From Bacteroidaceae bacterium (GTDB taxonomy: Bacteria; Bacteroidota; Bacteroidia; Bacteroidales; Bacteroidaceae): a DNA stretch of 43,508 bases. The stretch spans positions 1 through 43,508 of the forward strand of contig JAGCMB010000003.1 of assembly GCA_017646665.1 (NCBI GenBank). The letters run 5' to 3'. The notes beneath the pieces were generated by a model that ran no database searches, had not been told where the DNA came from, and saw only the letters and a list, made by a program, of their open reading frames with translations. Positions 1 through 7,611 of the stretch are shown here, piece by piece (the first letter of the stretch is position 1; every line of letters begins with the position of its first letter). The position numbers and the translations under genes were made by a program.

Positions 1-89
1 AATCGCTCACTGAGCTTGATGATTTGCTCGAGAGTCTGAATCTTTCGTTTGGAACAGATATTTCAAAATATAAATTAGACAAAGAATAA
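1..89 (+). CDS. rpoA: RNA polymerase alpha subunit, C-terminal end (partial)
   Basis: The first 89 bases read in frame from position 3 as the last 28 codons of a protein ending [19 protein letters not shown]..., closed by TAA at 87-89. This matches the C-terminal end of Bacteroides RpoA as I recall it: the alpha-CTD helix that follows the K-S-L-T-E-L motif, which contacts UP-element DNA and activators. The gene enters from outside the window, so its start is not visible. Only 2 bases separate it from rplQ, the classic order at the end of the S10/spc/alpha ribosomal-protein cluster. Confidence 0.9.
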   Translation, partial: SLTELDDLLESLNLSFGTDISKYKLDKE

Positions 90-91
90 TT

Positions 92-574
92 ATGAGACAT
101 AAGAAATCTTTTAATCATTTGGGTCGTACTGCATCTCACAGAAACGCTATGCTTTCTAATATGGCAGTTTCGTTGATTATGCACAAAAGAATCACTACGA
201 CCCTTGCAAAGGCAAAGGAACTCAAGAAGTTCGTTGAGCCACTTATTACAAAGTCAAAAGACGATACAACAAACTCTCGTCGCGTAGTGTTCAGCAACCT
301 CCAGAGCAAGGAGGCCGTTACAGAGCTCTTCAAGGAGATTGCTGTAAAGGTAGCAGAGCGCCCAGGTGGTTACACACGCATCATCAAACTTGGTACACGT
401 TTGGGTGACGCAGCTCAGATGTGCTTTATCGAGCTTGTTGACTACAACGAGAATATGGCGAAGTCACAGACAAAGAAGACTCGTCGTCGTCGCTCTACAA
501 AGAAGGCTGACGCGCCTGTAGTAGAGGAGGCTGTTGTTGCAACAGGAGAGGCTACACCAACAGTTGCTGAATAA
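92..574 (+). CDS. rplQ: 50S ribosomal protein L17
   Basis: L17 is a 160-residue structural protein of the large ribosomal subunit that lies near the peptide exit tunnel. The start [20 protein letters not shown] is the universal L17 signature, followed by the [18 protein letters not shown] block and a conserved [17 protein letters not shown] segment. The body (about residues 1-120) is the normal family length. A roughly 40-residue tail is added: a basic cluster ([11 protein letters not shown]), then an Ala/Glu/Val/Pro-rich acidic end. Extended L17 tails are usual in Bacteroidetes. It begins 2 bases after the rpoA stop and is followed 25 bases later by a strong terminator, so it is the last gene of its operon. 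Confidence 0.97.
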   Translation: MRHKKSFNHLGRTASHRNAMLSNMAVSLIMHKRITTTLAKAKELKKFVEPLITKSKDDTTNSRRVVFSNLQSKEAVTELFKEIAVKVAERPGGYTRIIKLGTRLGDAAQMCFIELVDYNENMAKSQTKKTRRRRSTKKADAPVVEEAVVATGEATPTVAE

Positions 575-598
575 TAAAAATTACTTACTTAATAGATG

Positions 599-633
599 TG
601 AGAGGGTATCGTGAGATACCCTCTCATTTTTTT
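599..633 (+). terminator. Intrinsic terminator of the rpoA-rplQ operon
   Basis: A perfect 12-bp stem (TGAGAGGGTATC at 599-610 with GATACCCTCTCA at 615-626) encloses a GTGA loop and is followed by seven T residues at 627-633. It lies 25 bases past the rplQ stop and ends the ribosomal-protein transcript. Confidence 0.93.
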
Positions 634-805
634 GGAACTGAAATGTGAAAGCTGAAATGTGGGCTCGGTTGCAAAAGTTGGGGGATTTTAGGATTACCTC
701 CCAATTGTATTGTATTCTACTGCAGTCTTGAACCTTAATCGTTCATTAGCATTTTCTTTAGTCGTTCTATACGTTCTTTTCATAACTGAAAAGAACCAAA
801 AGGTT

Positions 806-1031
806 CCGGCACACGGAAAGTCCAGTCGGCCTCTTCTTTGTTCAGGAGTTGCAAGCAACATCCTTCAGTCGAAGAGTCCTTGCCACTTGAACCTTTCTGT
901 TGATTTTTGGGTGATGCGGACCTTCCTCAGTTAGTCACTCGCCAAGGCGAGCGCCTAACTAGCGGGCGAACATACCTCTCACTTAATCCAAAAATCACCA
1001 GGGTTCAAGTTGTGTCCTTTAACGGTGCCGG
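806..1031. repeat. Nested imperfect palindrome in a 694-bp gene-free gap
   Basis: No credible gene lies between 634 and 1327. The middle holds four nested inverted pairs around position 944: CCGGCAC 806-812 with GTGCCGG 1025-1031; ACTTGAACC 885-893 with GGTTCAAGT 1002-1010; TGATTTTTGG 901-910 with CCAAAAATCA 988-997; and an inner hairpin GTTAG...CTCGCC 930-943 with GGCGAG...CTAAC 946-959. A separate TCCGCC/GGCGGA hairpin sits at 1094-1108. The arms are separated by unpaired stretches, so this looks like a decayed palindromic intergenic element (MITE-like or a structured transcript). No terminal target duplication was identified. Confidence 0.55.
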
Positions 1032-1168
1032 TTTTTCTTTGATATTACCTCTGTACGCGTAAAAGCCCGATATGCTTGCCAATGAATAAATTCTCCGCCA
1101 AGGGCGGAAAGTTACGCGTAAGCAATTTCAAAAAAGTTAAAACTACAATCAATTCTATAAATCAATAG

Positions 1169-1178
1169 CCCCCCCCCC
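1169..1178. repeat. C10 homopolymer tract
   Basis: Ten consecutive C residues in an otherwise A/T-rich leader, about 150 bases upstream of nqrA and 110 bases upstream of the predicted -7 box. Tracts of this kind are prone to slippage. No gene is disrupted here. Confidence 0.7.
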
Positions 1179-1260
1179 AGACTTTGCAGGTGAGCCCTAT
1201 GAGTTTTATTATGGAAAAACCCGTAACAGACTGAAAAATATTAAAATATTTTAAAATTTC

Positions 1261-1294
1261 TTGTTACTAATACGGAAAATTTTCTCTAAATTTG
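1261..1294 (+). promoter_or_regulatory. Candidate promoter of the nqr operon
   Basis: TAAATTTG at 1287-1294 fits the Bacteroidetes -7 consensus TAnnTTTG. A TTG at 1261-1263 may be the -33 element, although the 23-base spacing is slightly longer than the usual 19-21. Transcription would begin near 1301, leaving a leader of about 27 bases before the nqrA ATG. Confidence 0.45.
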
Positions 1295-1327
1295 TGACGG
1301 ATAATGTACTAATGTAACTCAAATTAT

Positions 1328-2677
1328 ATGCACAGAGTCGTAAAAATTTCTAAGGGGTTGAATATCAATTTGAAAGGTGCTCCTGCTAAAGAATTTACAT
1401 CGGTTGACACGCCAAAGCTCTACGCTTTGATGCCGGCTGATTTTACACGTGTGACTCCAAAGGTTGTGGTAAAGCCTGAGGATGCCGTGAAGGCAGGTGA
1501 CGCTTTGTTCGTTGACAAGAGCAATCCTGAATTGCAATTTGTTTCGCCGGTGAGCGGAAAAGTTGTTGCGGTTAACCGCGGAGAGAGAAGACGCGTTCTT
1601 AGCGTAGTAGTTGAATCGGATGGCAAGTTCGAGTCGGTAGAGTACAAGGCACAAGATGTTCTTTCGCTTTCTTCTGACGAGATTAAGTCACATCTCCTCA
1701 AGGCCGGTTTGTTCGGTTTTATCCGTCAAAGACCTTACGATGTTATTGCCACTCCAAGTGATACACCTCGTGCCATCTATGTGTCGGCATTTGACTCAAA
1801 GCCACTTGCTGTGAACTTTGAGGTTGCGCTCAAAGGCAACGAGGAGGATTTTCAGGTAGGTCTTGACGCTTTGTCACGTATCGCTCCTGTTCATCTTGGC
1901 ATTTGCGCTTGTCAGCAGTCAACAGCCTTGACAGTGGCTAAGAATGTTACAACTACAATCTTTAAGGGACCACACCCTGCAGGTAATGTCGGTGTACAGA
2001 TAAACAAGACTGCTCCTGTGAACAAGGGTGAAATCGTTTGGACAATCGGTGCCGAGGAGGTGATTTTTATTGGACGTTTCTTCAATAAGGGTAAAATTGA
2101 TTTCACACGTACCATAGCTCTTGCCGGTAGCGAGGTTAAGAATCCTTCATACAGCAAGGTTGTTCTTGGTGCACAGCTCACAAATATCCTTGCAGGCCGT
2201 CTTGAGAGTAGATATGAGAATCGTATCATCGACGGTAACGTATTGACAGGTAAGAAAACCGTTGCAGACGGTTTCCTTGGTGCCTTCTCTACTGAGGTAA
2301 CTGTAATCCCTGAGATTGTAAACGATGCCGATTTGCTTGGTTGGGCAGCACCTCGTTTTGGCATGTACAGTACAAGCCGCAGCTATTTCAGCTGGTTGAT
2401 GCCTAAGCGCAAGTATACAATTGATGCACGTATCAAGGGTGGTGAACGTCATATGATTATGTCTAACGAGTACGATAAGGTGTTCCCAATGGATATCTAT
2501 CCAGAGTATCTGTTGAAGGCTATAATCACTGGTAACATCGATAAGATGGAGCAACTCGGTATCTACGAGGTGGCTCCCGAGGATTTCGCATTGTGTGAGT
2601 TTGTCGACTCTTCTAAGTTGGAGTTGCAGCGCATCGTTCGCGAAGGCCTTGACAAGCTTCGTGCTGAGATGTGCTAA
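1328..2677 (+). CDS. nqrA: Na+-translocating NADH:quinone reductase subunit A
   Basis: NqrA is the membrane-associated, cytoplasm-facing subunit of the six-subunit Na+-NQR pump, which couples NADH oxidation and quinone reduction to sodium export. At 449 residues it has the normal family length. The N-terminal KISKGLNINLKGAPAK block and the following region (residues about 30-110) form the biotinyl/barrel-sandwich-like fold typical of NqrA/RnfC. The AGNVGVQINKTAPVNKGEIVWTIG region is the conserved central block. There is no transmembrane segment, as expected. It is the first gene of a complete nqrABCDEF operon, preceded by a -7-like box, and nqrB follows after 41 bases. The identification rests on family sequence and on gene order. 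Confidence 0.96.
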   Translation: MHRVVKISKGLNINLKGAPAKEFTSVDTPKLYALMPADFTRVTPKVVVKPEDAVKAGDALFVDKSNPELQFVSPVSGKVVAVNRGERRRVLSVVVESDGKFESVEYKAQDVLSLSSDEIKSHLLKAGLFGFIRQRPYDVIATPSDTPRAIYVSAFDSKPLAVNFEVALKGNEEDFQVGLDALSRIAPVHLGICACQQSTALTVAKNVTTTIFKGPHPAGNVGVQINKTAPVNKGEIVWTIGAEEVIFIGRFFNKGKIDFTRTIALAGSEVKNPSYSKVVLGAQLTNILAGRLESRYENRIIDGNVLTGKKTVADGFLGAFSTEVTVIPEIVNDADLLGWAAPRFGMYSTSRSYFSWLMPKRKYTIDARIKGGERHMIMSNEYDKVFPMDIYPEYLLKAIITGNIDKMEQLGIYEVAPEDFALCEFVDSSKLELQRIVREGLDKLRAEMC

Positions 2678-2718
2678 TTATACGGGTTTAATTTCAATGC
2701 AAAATAAAATATAGTCGT

Positions 2719-3915
2719 ATGAAATTTTTGAGAAATTATATAGATAAAATTAAGCCAAACTTCGAAGAGGGTGGTAAGTTGCACGCTTTCCGTTCTTTGT
2801 TCGATGGCTTCGAAACATTCCTGTTCGTGCCTAACGACACATCGAAGAGTGGTGTTAATATTCACGATGCAATTGACAGCAAGCGTATTATGTCATTGGT
2901 TGTGATAGCTCTTATACCATCACTCCTGTTGGGTATGTACAATATCGGTTTGCAGAATGCAATTGCTGCCGGTACTGTTGAAACAACAACCTGGTTCAGT
3001 ATGTTCCTCTATGGTCTTGTTGTTACATTGCCAAAGATTGCTGTTGCCTACATAGTGGGTCTTGGAATTGAGTTTACTGTTGCTCAATGGAAAAAAGAGG
3101 AGATACACGAAGGCTTCCTTGTGTCAGGTATCCTCATTCCTATGATTGTGCCTGTAGGTTGTCCATTGTGGGTTCTTGCCCTTGCGACAGCGTTTGCTGT
3201 AATCTTCGCAAAAGAGGTATTCGGTGGTACAGGTATGAACATCGTCAATGTGGCACTCATTGCCCGTGCATTCATCTTCTTCGCTTATCCTCAGGTTATC
3301 TCTGGTGATAGTGTATGGGTTGCAACAGAGTCAATTTGTGGCTTGGGCTCAGATGTTACTGTTGACGGTTACACTTGTGCAACAGCATTGCAGAATGTTG
3401 CCAATGGTGCGGCTCCTGTAGGTGCTACCGGTGAGTTGTTGACATCATGCGATATGATTTTCGGCTTTATGCCCGGTTCAATCGGTGAAACAAGTGTTGT
3501 GGCAATTGCTCTTGGTGCTATGTTGCTCCTTTTCACAGGCGTGGCAAGCTGGAAGACAATGCTCAGCGTGTTTGTCGGTGGTATTGCAATGTCGCTTCTG
3601 TTCCAGCACACAATGCCGGAAAACCCAGTGGCTCAGATTCCTTTCTGGCAGCATATCATCCTTGGCGGTTTCTGCTTTGGTGCTGTATTTATGGCAACAG
3701 ACCCTGTTACATCGGCTCGTACCGAGGTGGGTAAATATATCTACGGTTTCGGTATCGGTGCAATGGCAATCCTGATTCGTGTGATGAACCCCGGTTATCC
3801 CGAAGGTATGATGCTCGCTATTTTGCTGATGAACGTGGTTGCTCCATTTATTGATTATTGCGTGGTGCAGTCAAACGTGAATGCCCGTGCTAAACGTGTA
3901 ACAAAAAAGAACTAA
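2719..3915 (+). CDS. nqrB: Na+-translocating NADH:quinone reductase subunit B
   Basis: NqrB is the polytopic subunit that carries a covalent FMN and forms much of the Na+ path and quinone site. The 398-residue protein starts FLRNYIDKIKPNFEEGGKLHAFRSLFDG, a Bacteroidetes NqrB N-terminus, and has about ten hydrophobic segments. The FMN acceptor is expected in a D-x-x-[ST]-G-A-T motif; here residues 216-222 read DGYTCAT, so Thr222 is the likely attachment site with Cys220 in the usual Gly position. This variation is unusual to my knowledge. ApbE, the flavin transferase that modifies this site, is not encoded in the window. It is separated from nqrC by 5 bases. Confidence 0.96.
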   Translation: MKFLRNYIDKIKPNFEEGGKLHAFRSLFDGFETFLFVPNDTSKSGVNIHDAIDSKRIMSLVVIALIPSLLLGMYNIGLQNAIAAGTVETTTWFSMFLYGLVVTLPKIAVAYIVGLGIEFTVAQWKKEEIHEGFLVSGILIPMIVPVGCPLWVLALATAFAVIFAKEVFGGTGMNIVNVALIARAFIFFAYPQVISGDSVWVATESICGLGSDVTVDGYTCATALQNVANGAAPVGATGELLTSCDMIFGFMPGSIGETSVVAIALGAMLLLFTGVASWKTMLSVFVGGIAMSLLFQHTMPENPVAQIPFWQHIILGGFCFGAVFMATDPVTSARTEVGKYIYGFGIGAMAILIRVMNPGYPEGMMLAILLMNVVAPFIDYCVVQSNVNARAKRVTKKN

Positions 3916-3920
3916 CAGAT

Positions 3921-4826
3921 ATGGCAGCAAAGAAATATGTTTGCAAAGTGTGCGGTTATGCACACGAAGGCAATGAGGCTCCTTCAGTGTGCCCATTGTG
4001 TAAGGCCGGTGCTTCGGAGTTTGAGGTTGTTAACGCACCAAAGAAAAAGGGCTTTGATACCAATAGCGATCTCTATGCCATCATCTATTCGGCTTTTGTA
4101 GTAGTTATTGTAGCTTTCTTGTTGGCAGGTGTGTCATCAGTGTTGAAACCAACACAGGATGCCAATATTGCACTTGATAAGAAAAAGCAGATTTTGGCAT
4201 CTCTCAACATCAAGAACGAACTTGATGTGGCTGCCAAGTATGACGAAGTCATCAAAAAAGAGCTTGTTATCAATGCCGAAGGTGTAGAGGTTGCTGACAA
4301 GGGCGGTTTTGATGTTAAGAACGAAGATGTAAATGAAAATAATCTCCCTCTTTATATTGCAGAGGTCAATAATGAGAAAAAATACATTATCCCAATGACC
4401 GGTAATGGTTTGTGGGGTGGTATCTGGGGTTACATAGCTCTTAACGCCGACTGCAACACCATTTATGGTGTATACTTCTCTCACGCAAGTGAAACACCAG
4501 GTCTTGGCGCTGAAATTGCGGCGGACAAGTTCCAGAATCAGTTTACAAAAGATAAGGATGGCAACAAAGTTGTGAAGATGGTGTATAACGAGAATGGCGA
4601 GGTTGCCCTTGAAGTCAAGAAGGGTAAAGGCGATGCCAATTATCACATCGATGCCGTGTCGGGCGCAACTCTCACCTGTAATGGTGTAGATGATATGTTC
4701 AAGAGAAAGCTTGCTCCTTATTATAACTATCTCAAGAACAATGCTCCTGTTGTTGAGGCACCAGTTGCCCAGGAGGAGAATGTTGAACCAGCAGCCGATG
4801 CTGCACAAGTTAATGTGGAGGAATAA
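3921..4826 (+). CDS. nqrC: NqrC with an N-terminal rubredoxin-like domain
   Basis: The C-terminal part is a standard NqrC: a single membrane helix (about residues 51-73), then a periplasmic FMN-binding domain with the flavinylation motif DAVSGAT (residues 244-250, Thr250 the FMN acceptor). The first 37 residues are extra. They contain CxxCGY at C8/C11 and CPLC at C24/C27 with a HEG...AP...CP...FE pattern, the iron-binding knuckles of a rubrerythrin-type rubredoxin domain. NqrC is normally anchored N-in, so this domain should face the cytoplasm, near NqrF and NqrA. The C-terminus ends in an acidic Ala/Pro/Glu tail of about 28 residues. The ATG at 3921 lies 5 bases after nqrB and reads continuously through both domains, so the fusion is not a frameshift artefact. 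Confidence 0.95.
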   Translation: MAAKKYVCKVCGYAHEGNEAPSVCPLCKAGASEFEVVNAPKKKGFDTNSDLYAIIYSAFVVVIVAFLLAGVSSVLKPTQDANIALDKKKQILASLNIKNELDVAAKYDEVIKKELVINAEGVEVADKGGFDVKNEDVNENNLPLYIAEVNNEKKYIIPMTGNGLWGGIWGYIALNADCNTIYGVYFSHASETPGLGAEIAADKFQNQFTKDKDGNKVVKMVYNENGEVALEVKKGKGDANYHIDAVSGATLTCNGVDDMFKRKLAPYYNYLKNNAPVVEAPVAQEENVEPAADAAQVNVEE

Positions 4827-4828
4827 TT

Positions 4829-5458
4829 ATGGGATTACTTTCAAAGAAAAATAAAGAGGCGCTCAATACTCCTCTTTTCAAGGAGAACCCTGTAACCGTT
4901 CAGGTGCTCGGTATCTGTTCTGCTTTGGCTGTTACAAGCAAACTTGAGCCTGCAATCGTTATGGGTCTTTCGGTGACAATTATCGTGGCTATGGCCAACG
5001 TAATTATCTCACTTATCCGTAACACAATTCCAATGCGTATCCGTATCATCGTTCAGTTGGTGGTTGTTGCTGCATTGGTGACATTGGTAAGTGAGGTTCT
5101 CAAGGCTTTTGCCTACGACGTGAGCGTTCAGCTTTCGGTTTATATCGGTCTTATCATTACCAACTGTATCCTTATGGGACGTCTTGAGGCATTTGCAATG
5201 CAGAACAAGCCTTGGCCATCGTTCCTCGACGGTATCGGTAACGGCGTAGGATATGCAATGATTCTTGTAATCGTGGCATTCTTCCGTGAGTTCTTCGGTA
5301 CAGGTGCACTTTTGGGCTTCCAGATTATTCCCGAGAGCTTCTATGAGGCCGGATATATGAACAACGGTCTTATGCTTATGACCCCTGCTGCATTCATCCT
5401 GATTGCTTGCATCGTGTGGTTCCAGAGAGCAAAAGATAAGAGTTTGCAAGAAAAATAA
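4829..5458 (+). CDS. nqrD: Na+-translocating NADH:quinone reductase subunit D
   Basis: NqrD is a 209-residue, six-helix membrane subunit that, with NqrE, holds an intramembrane iron-sulfur centre in the electron path across the membrane. The two conserved half-membrane cysteines are visible in GICSALAVT (Cys30) and TNCILMGR (Cys113). The body has the expected alternating hydrophobic helices and the usual length. It starts 2 bases after nqrC, and nqrE follows after 27 bases. RnfE is the close paralogue, but the surrounding nqrABC and nqrF genes settle the assignment. Confidence 0.96.
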   Translation: MGLLSKKNKEALNTPLFKENPVTVQVLGICSALAVTSKLEPAIVMGLSVTIIVAMANVIISLIRNTIPMRIRIIVQLVVVAALVTLVSEVLKAFAYDVSVQLSVYIGLIITNCILMGRLEAFAMQNKPWPSFLDGIGNGVGYAMILVIVAFFREFFGTGALLGFQIIPESFYEAGYMNNGLMLMTPAAFILIACIVWFQRAKDKSLQEK

Positions 5459-5485
5459 ATTAAGATACAGTAAAGAAAAATAGTT

Positions 5486-6109
5486 ATGGAACATTTCATT
5501 AGTTTACTTGTCCGTTCGGTTTTCGTGGACAATATGGTGTTTGCCTTTTTCTTGGGTATGTGTTCGTTCTTGGCTGTATCTAAGAGCGTTAAGACTGCCA
5601 TTGGACTTGGTGTTGCCGTGATATTCGTACAGGTGATTACATTGCCTGTCAACTATCTGTTGCAGACACAGGTGCTTGCTGCCGACGGTATCTTGGGTGT
5701 TGACCTTACATTCCTTGCGTTTATCCTCTTCATTGCGGTGATTGCAGGTATCGTTCAGCTTGTTGAGATGATTGTCGAGCGTTTCGCTCCTGCACTCTAT
5801 AGCCAGTTGGGTATTTTCCTCCCACTTATTGCCGTTAACTGTGCTATTATGGGTGGCTCACTCTTTATGCAGCAGCGCATCGGCTTGCCAGCCGACAGCT
5901 CACAGGCCATCACCTGCTTTGCCGATTCAATAGCATTTGCTATCGGTTCAGGTTTGGGTTGGATGATTGCTATTGTGCTGTTCGCGGCTATTCGTGAGAA
6001 AATGGAGTACAGCAATGTGCCAAAGCCACTCCGCGGTCTTGGTATTGCCTTCATCACAGTTGGTCTTATGGCAATGGCATTTATGTGCTTCTCTGGTATT
6101 AAAATGTAA
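5486..6109 (+). CDS. nqrE: Na+-translocating NADH:quinone reductase subunit E
   Basis: NqrE is the 207-residue partner of NqrD, with inverted topology and six predicted helices. It supplies the other two ligands of the intramembrane iron centre: Cys26 in [12 protein letters not shown] and Cys119 in AVNCAIMGG. The start [20 protein letters not shown] is characteristic. The downstream nqrF gene begins 12 bases after its stop. The paralogue RnfA is ruled out by the operon context. Confidence 0.96.
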   Translation: MEHFISLLVRSVFVDNMVFAFFLGMCSFLAVSKSVKTAIGLGVAVIFVQVITLPVNYLLQTQVLAADGILGVDLTFLAFILFIAVIAGIVQLVEMIVERFAPALYSQLGIFLPLIAVNCAIMGGSLFMQQRIGLPADSSQAITCFADSIAFAIGSGLGWMIAIVLFAAIREKMEYSNVPKPLRGLGIAFITVGLMAMAFMCFSGIKM

Positions 6110-6121
6110 TAAAGTAAGGAT

Positions 6122-7390
6122 ATGAATACACAATTGATATTATCAAGTATAGCCGTTTTCCTTGTTATCATCCTTTTGTTGGTGATTATCCTCTTGGTGG
6201 CAAAACGCTTTTTGCTTCCCGGCGGTAACATCAAGGTGAAGATTAACGGCGAGAAAGAGGTTGAGGTTGCTGCCGGTGGTGCATTGCTCGGTACACTTGC
6301 CGAGAACGGCATCTTCCTTCCTTCGGCTTGTGGTGGTAAGGGCTCTTGCGGTCAGTGCAAACTTCAGGTAACAGAGGGTGGTGGCGAGATTCTGCCATCA
6401 GAGACCAGTCACTTCACACGCAAGGAGCAGCAGGCTCACTGGCGTTTGGGTTGTCAGGTTAAGTGTAAGAACGATATGGAAATCAAGGTACCCGAGTCTG
6501 TTATGGGTGTCAAGGAGTGGGAGTGCGAGGTTATATCAAACAAGAACGTCGCAACCTTCATCAAGGAGTTTATCGTTGCATTGCCTCCGGGCGAGCACAT
6601 GGACTTCGTTCCTGGTTCATACGCGCAGATCAAGATTCCTGCATACGATATGACATACGACAAGGATATTGACAAGGCTCTTATTGGCGATGAGTACCTC
6701 CCCGCTTGGGAGAAGTTCGGTTTGCTCGGCCTCAAGTGCAAGAACACCGAGGAAACAATCCGTGCTTACTCTATGGCCAACTATCCGGCCGAGGGTGACC
6801 GCATCATGCTTACAGTGCGTATTGCAACACCTCCTTTCAAGGCCGACCGTTCTGGCTTTATGGATGTACCTTGCGGTATCGCATCTTCATACATCTTTAC
6901 ATTGAAACCCGGCGACAAGGTGATTATGAGTGGCCCTTATGGCGACTTCCACCCAATCTTCGATTCAAAGAAGGAGATGATGTGGGTAGGTGGTGGTGCC
7001 GGTATGGCTCCTTTGCGTGCTCAGATTATGCACATGACAAAGACCTTGAAGACAACCGACCGTGTGATGACTTACTTCTACGGTGCACGTGCGCTCAACG
7101 AGGTGTTCTACTTAGAGGACTTCCTGCAGCTTGAGAAGGAATTCCCCAACTTCACCTTCCACCTTGCGCTCGACCGTCCGGATCCTGCAGCTGATGCCGC
7201 AGGCGTTAAGTACACCGCAGGTTTTGTACATCAGGTTATCTATGAGACATACCTCAAGAATCACGAGGCTCCCGAGGATATCGAGTACTACATGTGTGGT
7301 CCTGGTCCAATGTCAAAGGCTGTTGTCAACATGCTTACCGACCTTGGTGTTGAGGAGAAGTCTATTATGTACGATAACTTCGGAGGTTAA
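6122..7390 (+). CDS. nqrF: Na+-translocating NADH:quinone reductase subunit F
   Basis: NqrF is the NADH dehydrogenase entry point of the pump. In order it has one N-terminal membrane helix (about residues 7-28), a plant-type 2Fe-2S ferredoxin domain with cysteines C70, C76, C79 and C111, an FAD domain with RAYSMANYP and the GPYGDFHP segment, and an NADH domain with GGGAGMAPLRAQ and YYMCGPGPM. It ends in the typical MYDNFGG, at 422 residues. Electrons pass NADH to FAD to 2Fe-2S and then to the membrane centre in NqrD/E and on to the NqrC and NqrB flavins. It is the last gene of the operon, followed within 20 bases by a strong terminator. Confidence 0.97.
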   Translation: MNTQLILSSIAVFLVIILLLVIILLVAKRFLLPGGNIKVKINGEKEVEVAAGGALLGTLAENGIFLPSACGGKGSCGQCKLQVTEGGGEILPSETSHFTRKEQQAHWRLGCQVKCKNDMEIKVPESVMGVKEWECEVISNKNVATFIKEFIVALPPGEHMDFVPGSYAQIKIPAYDMTYDKDIDKALIGDEYLPAWEKFGLLGLKCKNTEETIRAYSMANYPAEGDRIMLTVRIATPPFKADRSGFMDVPCGIASSYIFTLKPGDKVIMSGPYGDFHPIFDSKKEMMWVGGGAGMAPLRAQIMHMTKTLKTTDRVMTYFYGARALNEVFYLEDFLQLEKEFPNFTFHLALDRPDPAADAAGVKYTAGFVHQVIYETYLKNHEAPEDIEYYMCGPGPMSKAVVNMLTDLGVEEKSIMYDNFGG

Positions 7391-7410
7391 TTCCACAGAA
7401 CATATCTATC

Positions 7411-7443
7411 AAAAAAGCACCGTTCGTCGAACGGTGCTTTTTT
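7411..7443 (+). terminator. Intrinsic terminator of the nqr operon
   Basis: A 14-bp stem, AAAAAAGCACCGTT (7411-7424) with AACGGTGCTTTTTT (7430-7443), has a CGTCG loop. The T-rich 3' arm serves as the U tract. It lies 20 bases beyond the nqrF stop. Confidence 0.92.
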
Positions 7444-7507
7444 GCTTTTTGCGTTGTTGCTGTGAAAAATATTCAAGCAAGCTTGATGTTTCTCCCTTGT
7501 TTGTTGC

Positions 7508-7515
7508 TATATTTG
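7508..7515 (+). promoter_or_regulatory. Candidate -7 box upstream of the structured RNA
   Basis: TATATTTG matches the Bacteroidetes -7 consensus TAnnTTTG. A CTTG 22 bases upstream is a weak -33 candidate. Initiation about 7 bases downstream would give a transcript of roughly 235 bases ending at the terminator at 7751-7759. The distance to the first paired base of the RNA is about 90 bases, so a promoter closer to the RNA cannot be excluded. Confidence 0.3.
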
Positions 7516-7611
7516 CAATGTTGAATAAAAAATAACCGCTTATGATATAACCGCGTATTTGATTACGCACATTTTAAAAGACATATTAAATTAGCGTTGG
7601 CTTTACTGATT

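Noticed and set aside
710-934. 74-codon plus-strand open frame in the gap upstream of nqrA
   Set aside because: It runs through the arms of the palindrome, has no family resemblance and no plausible start context.
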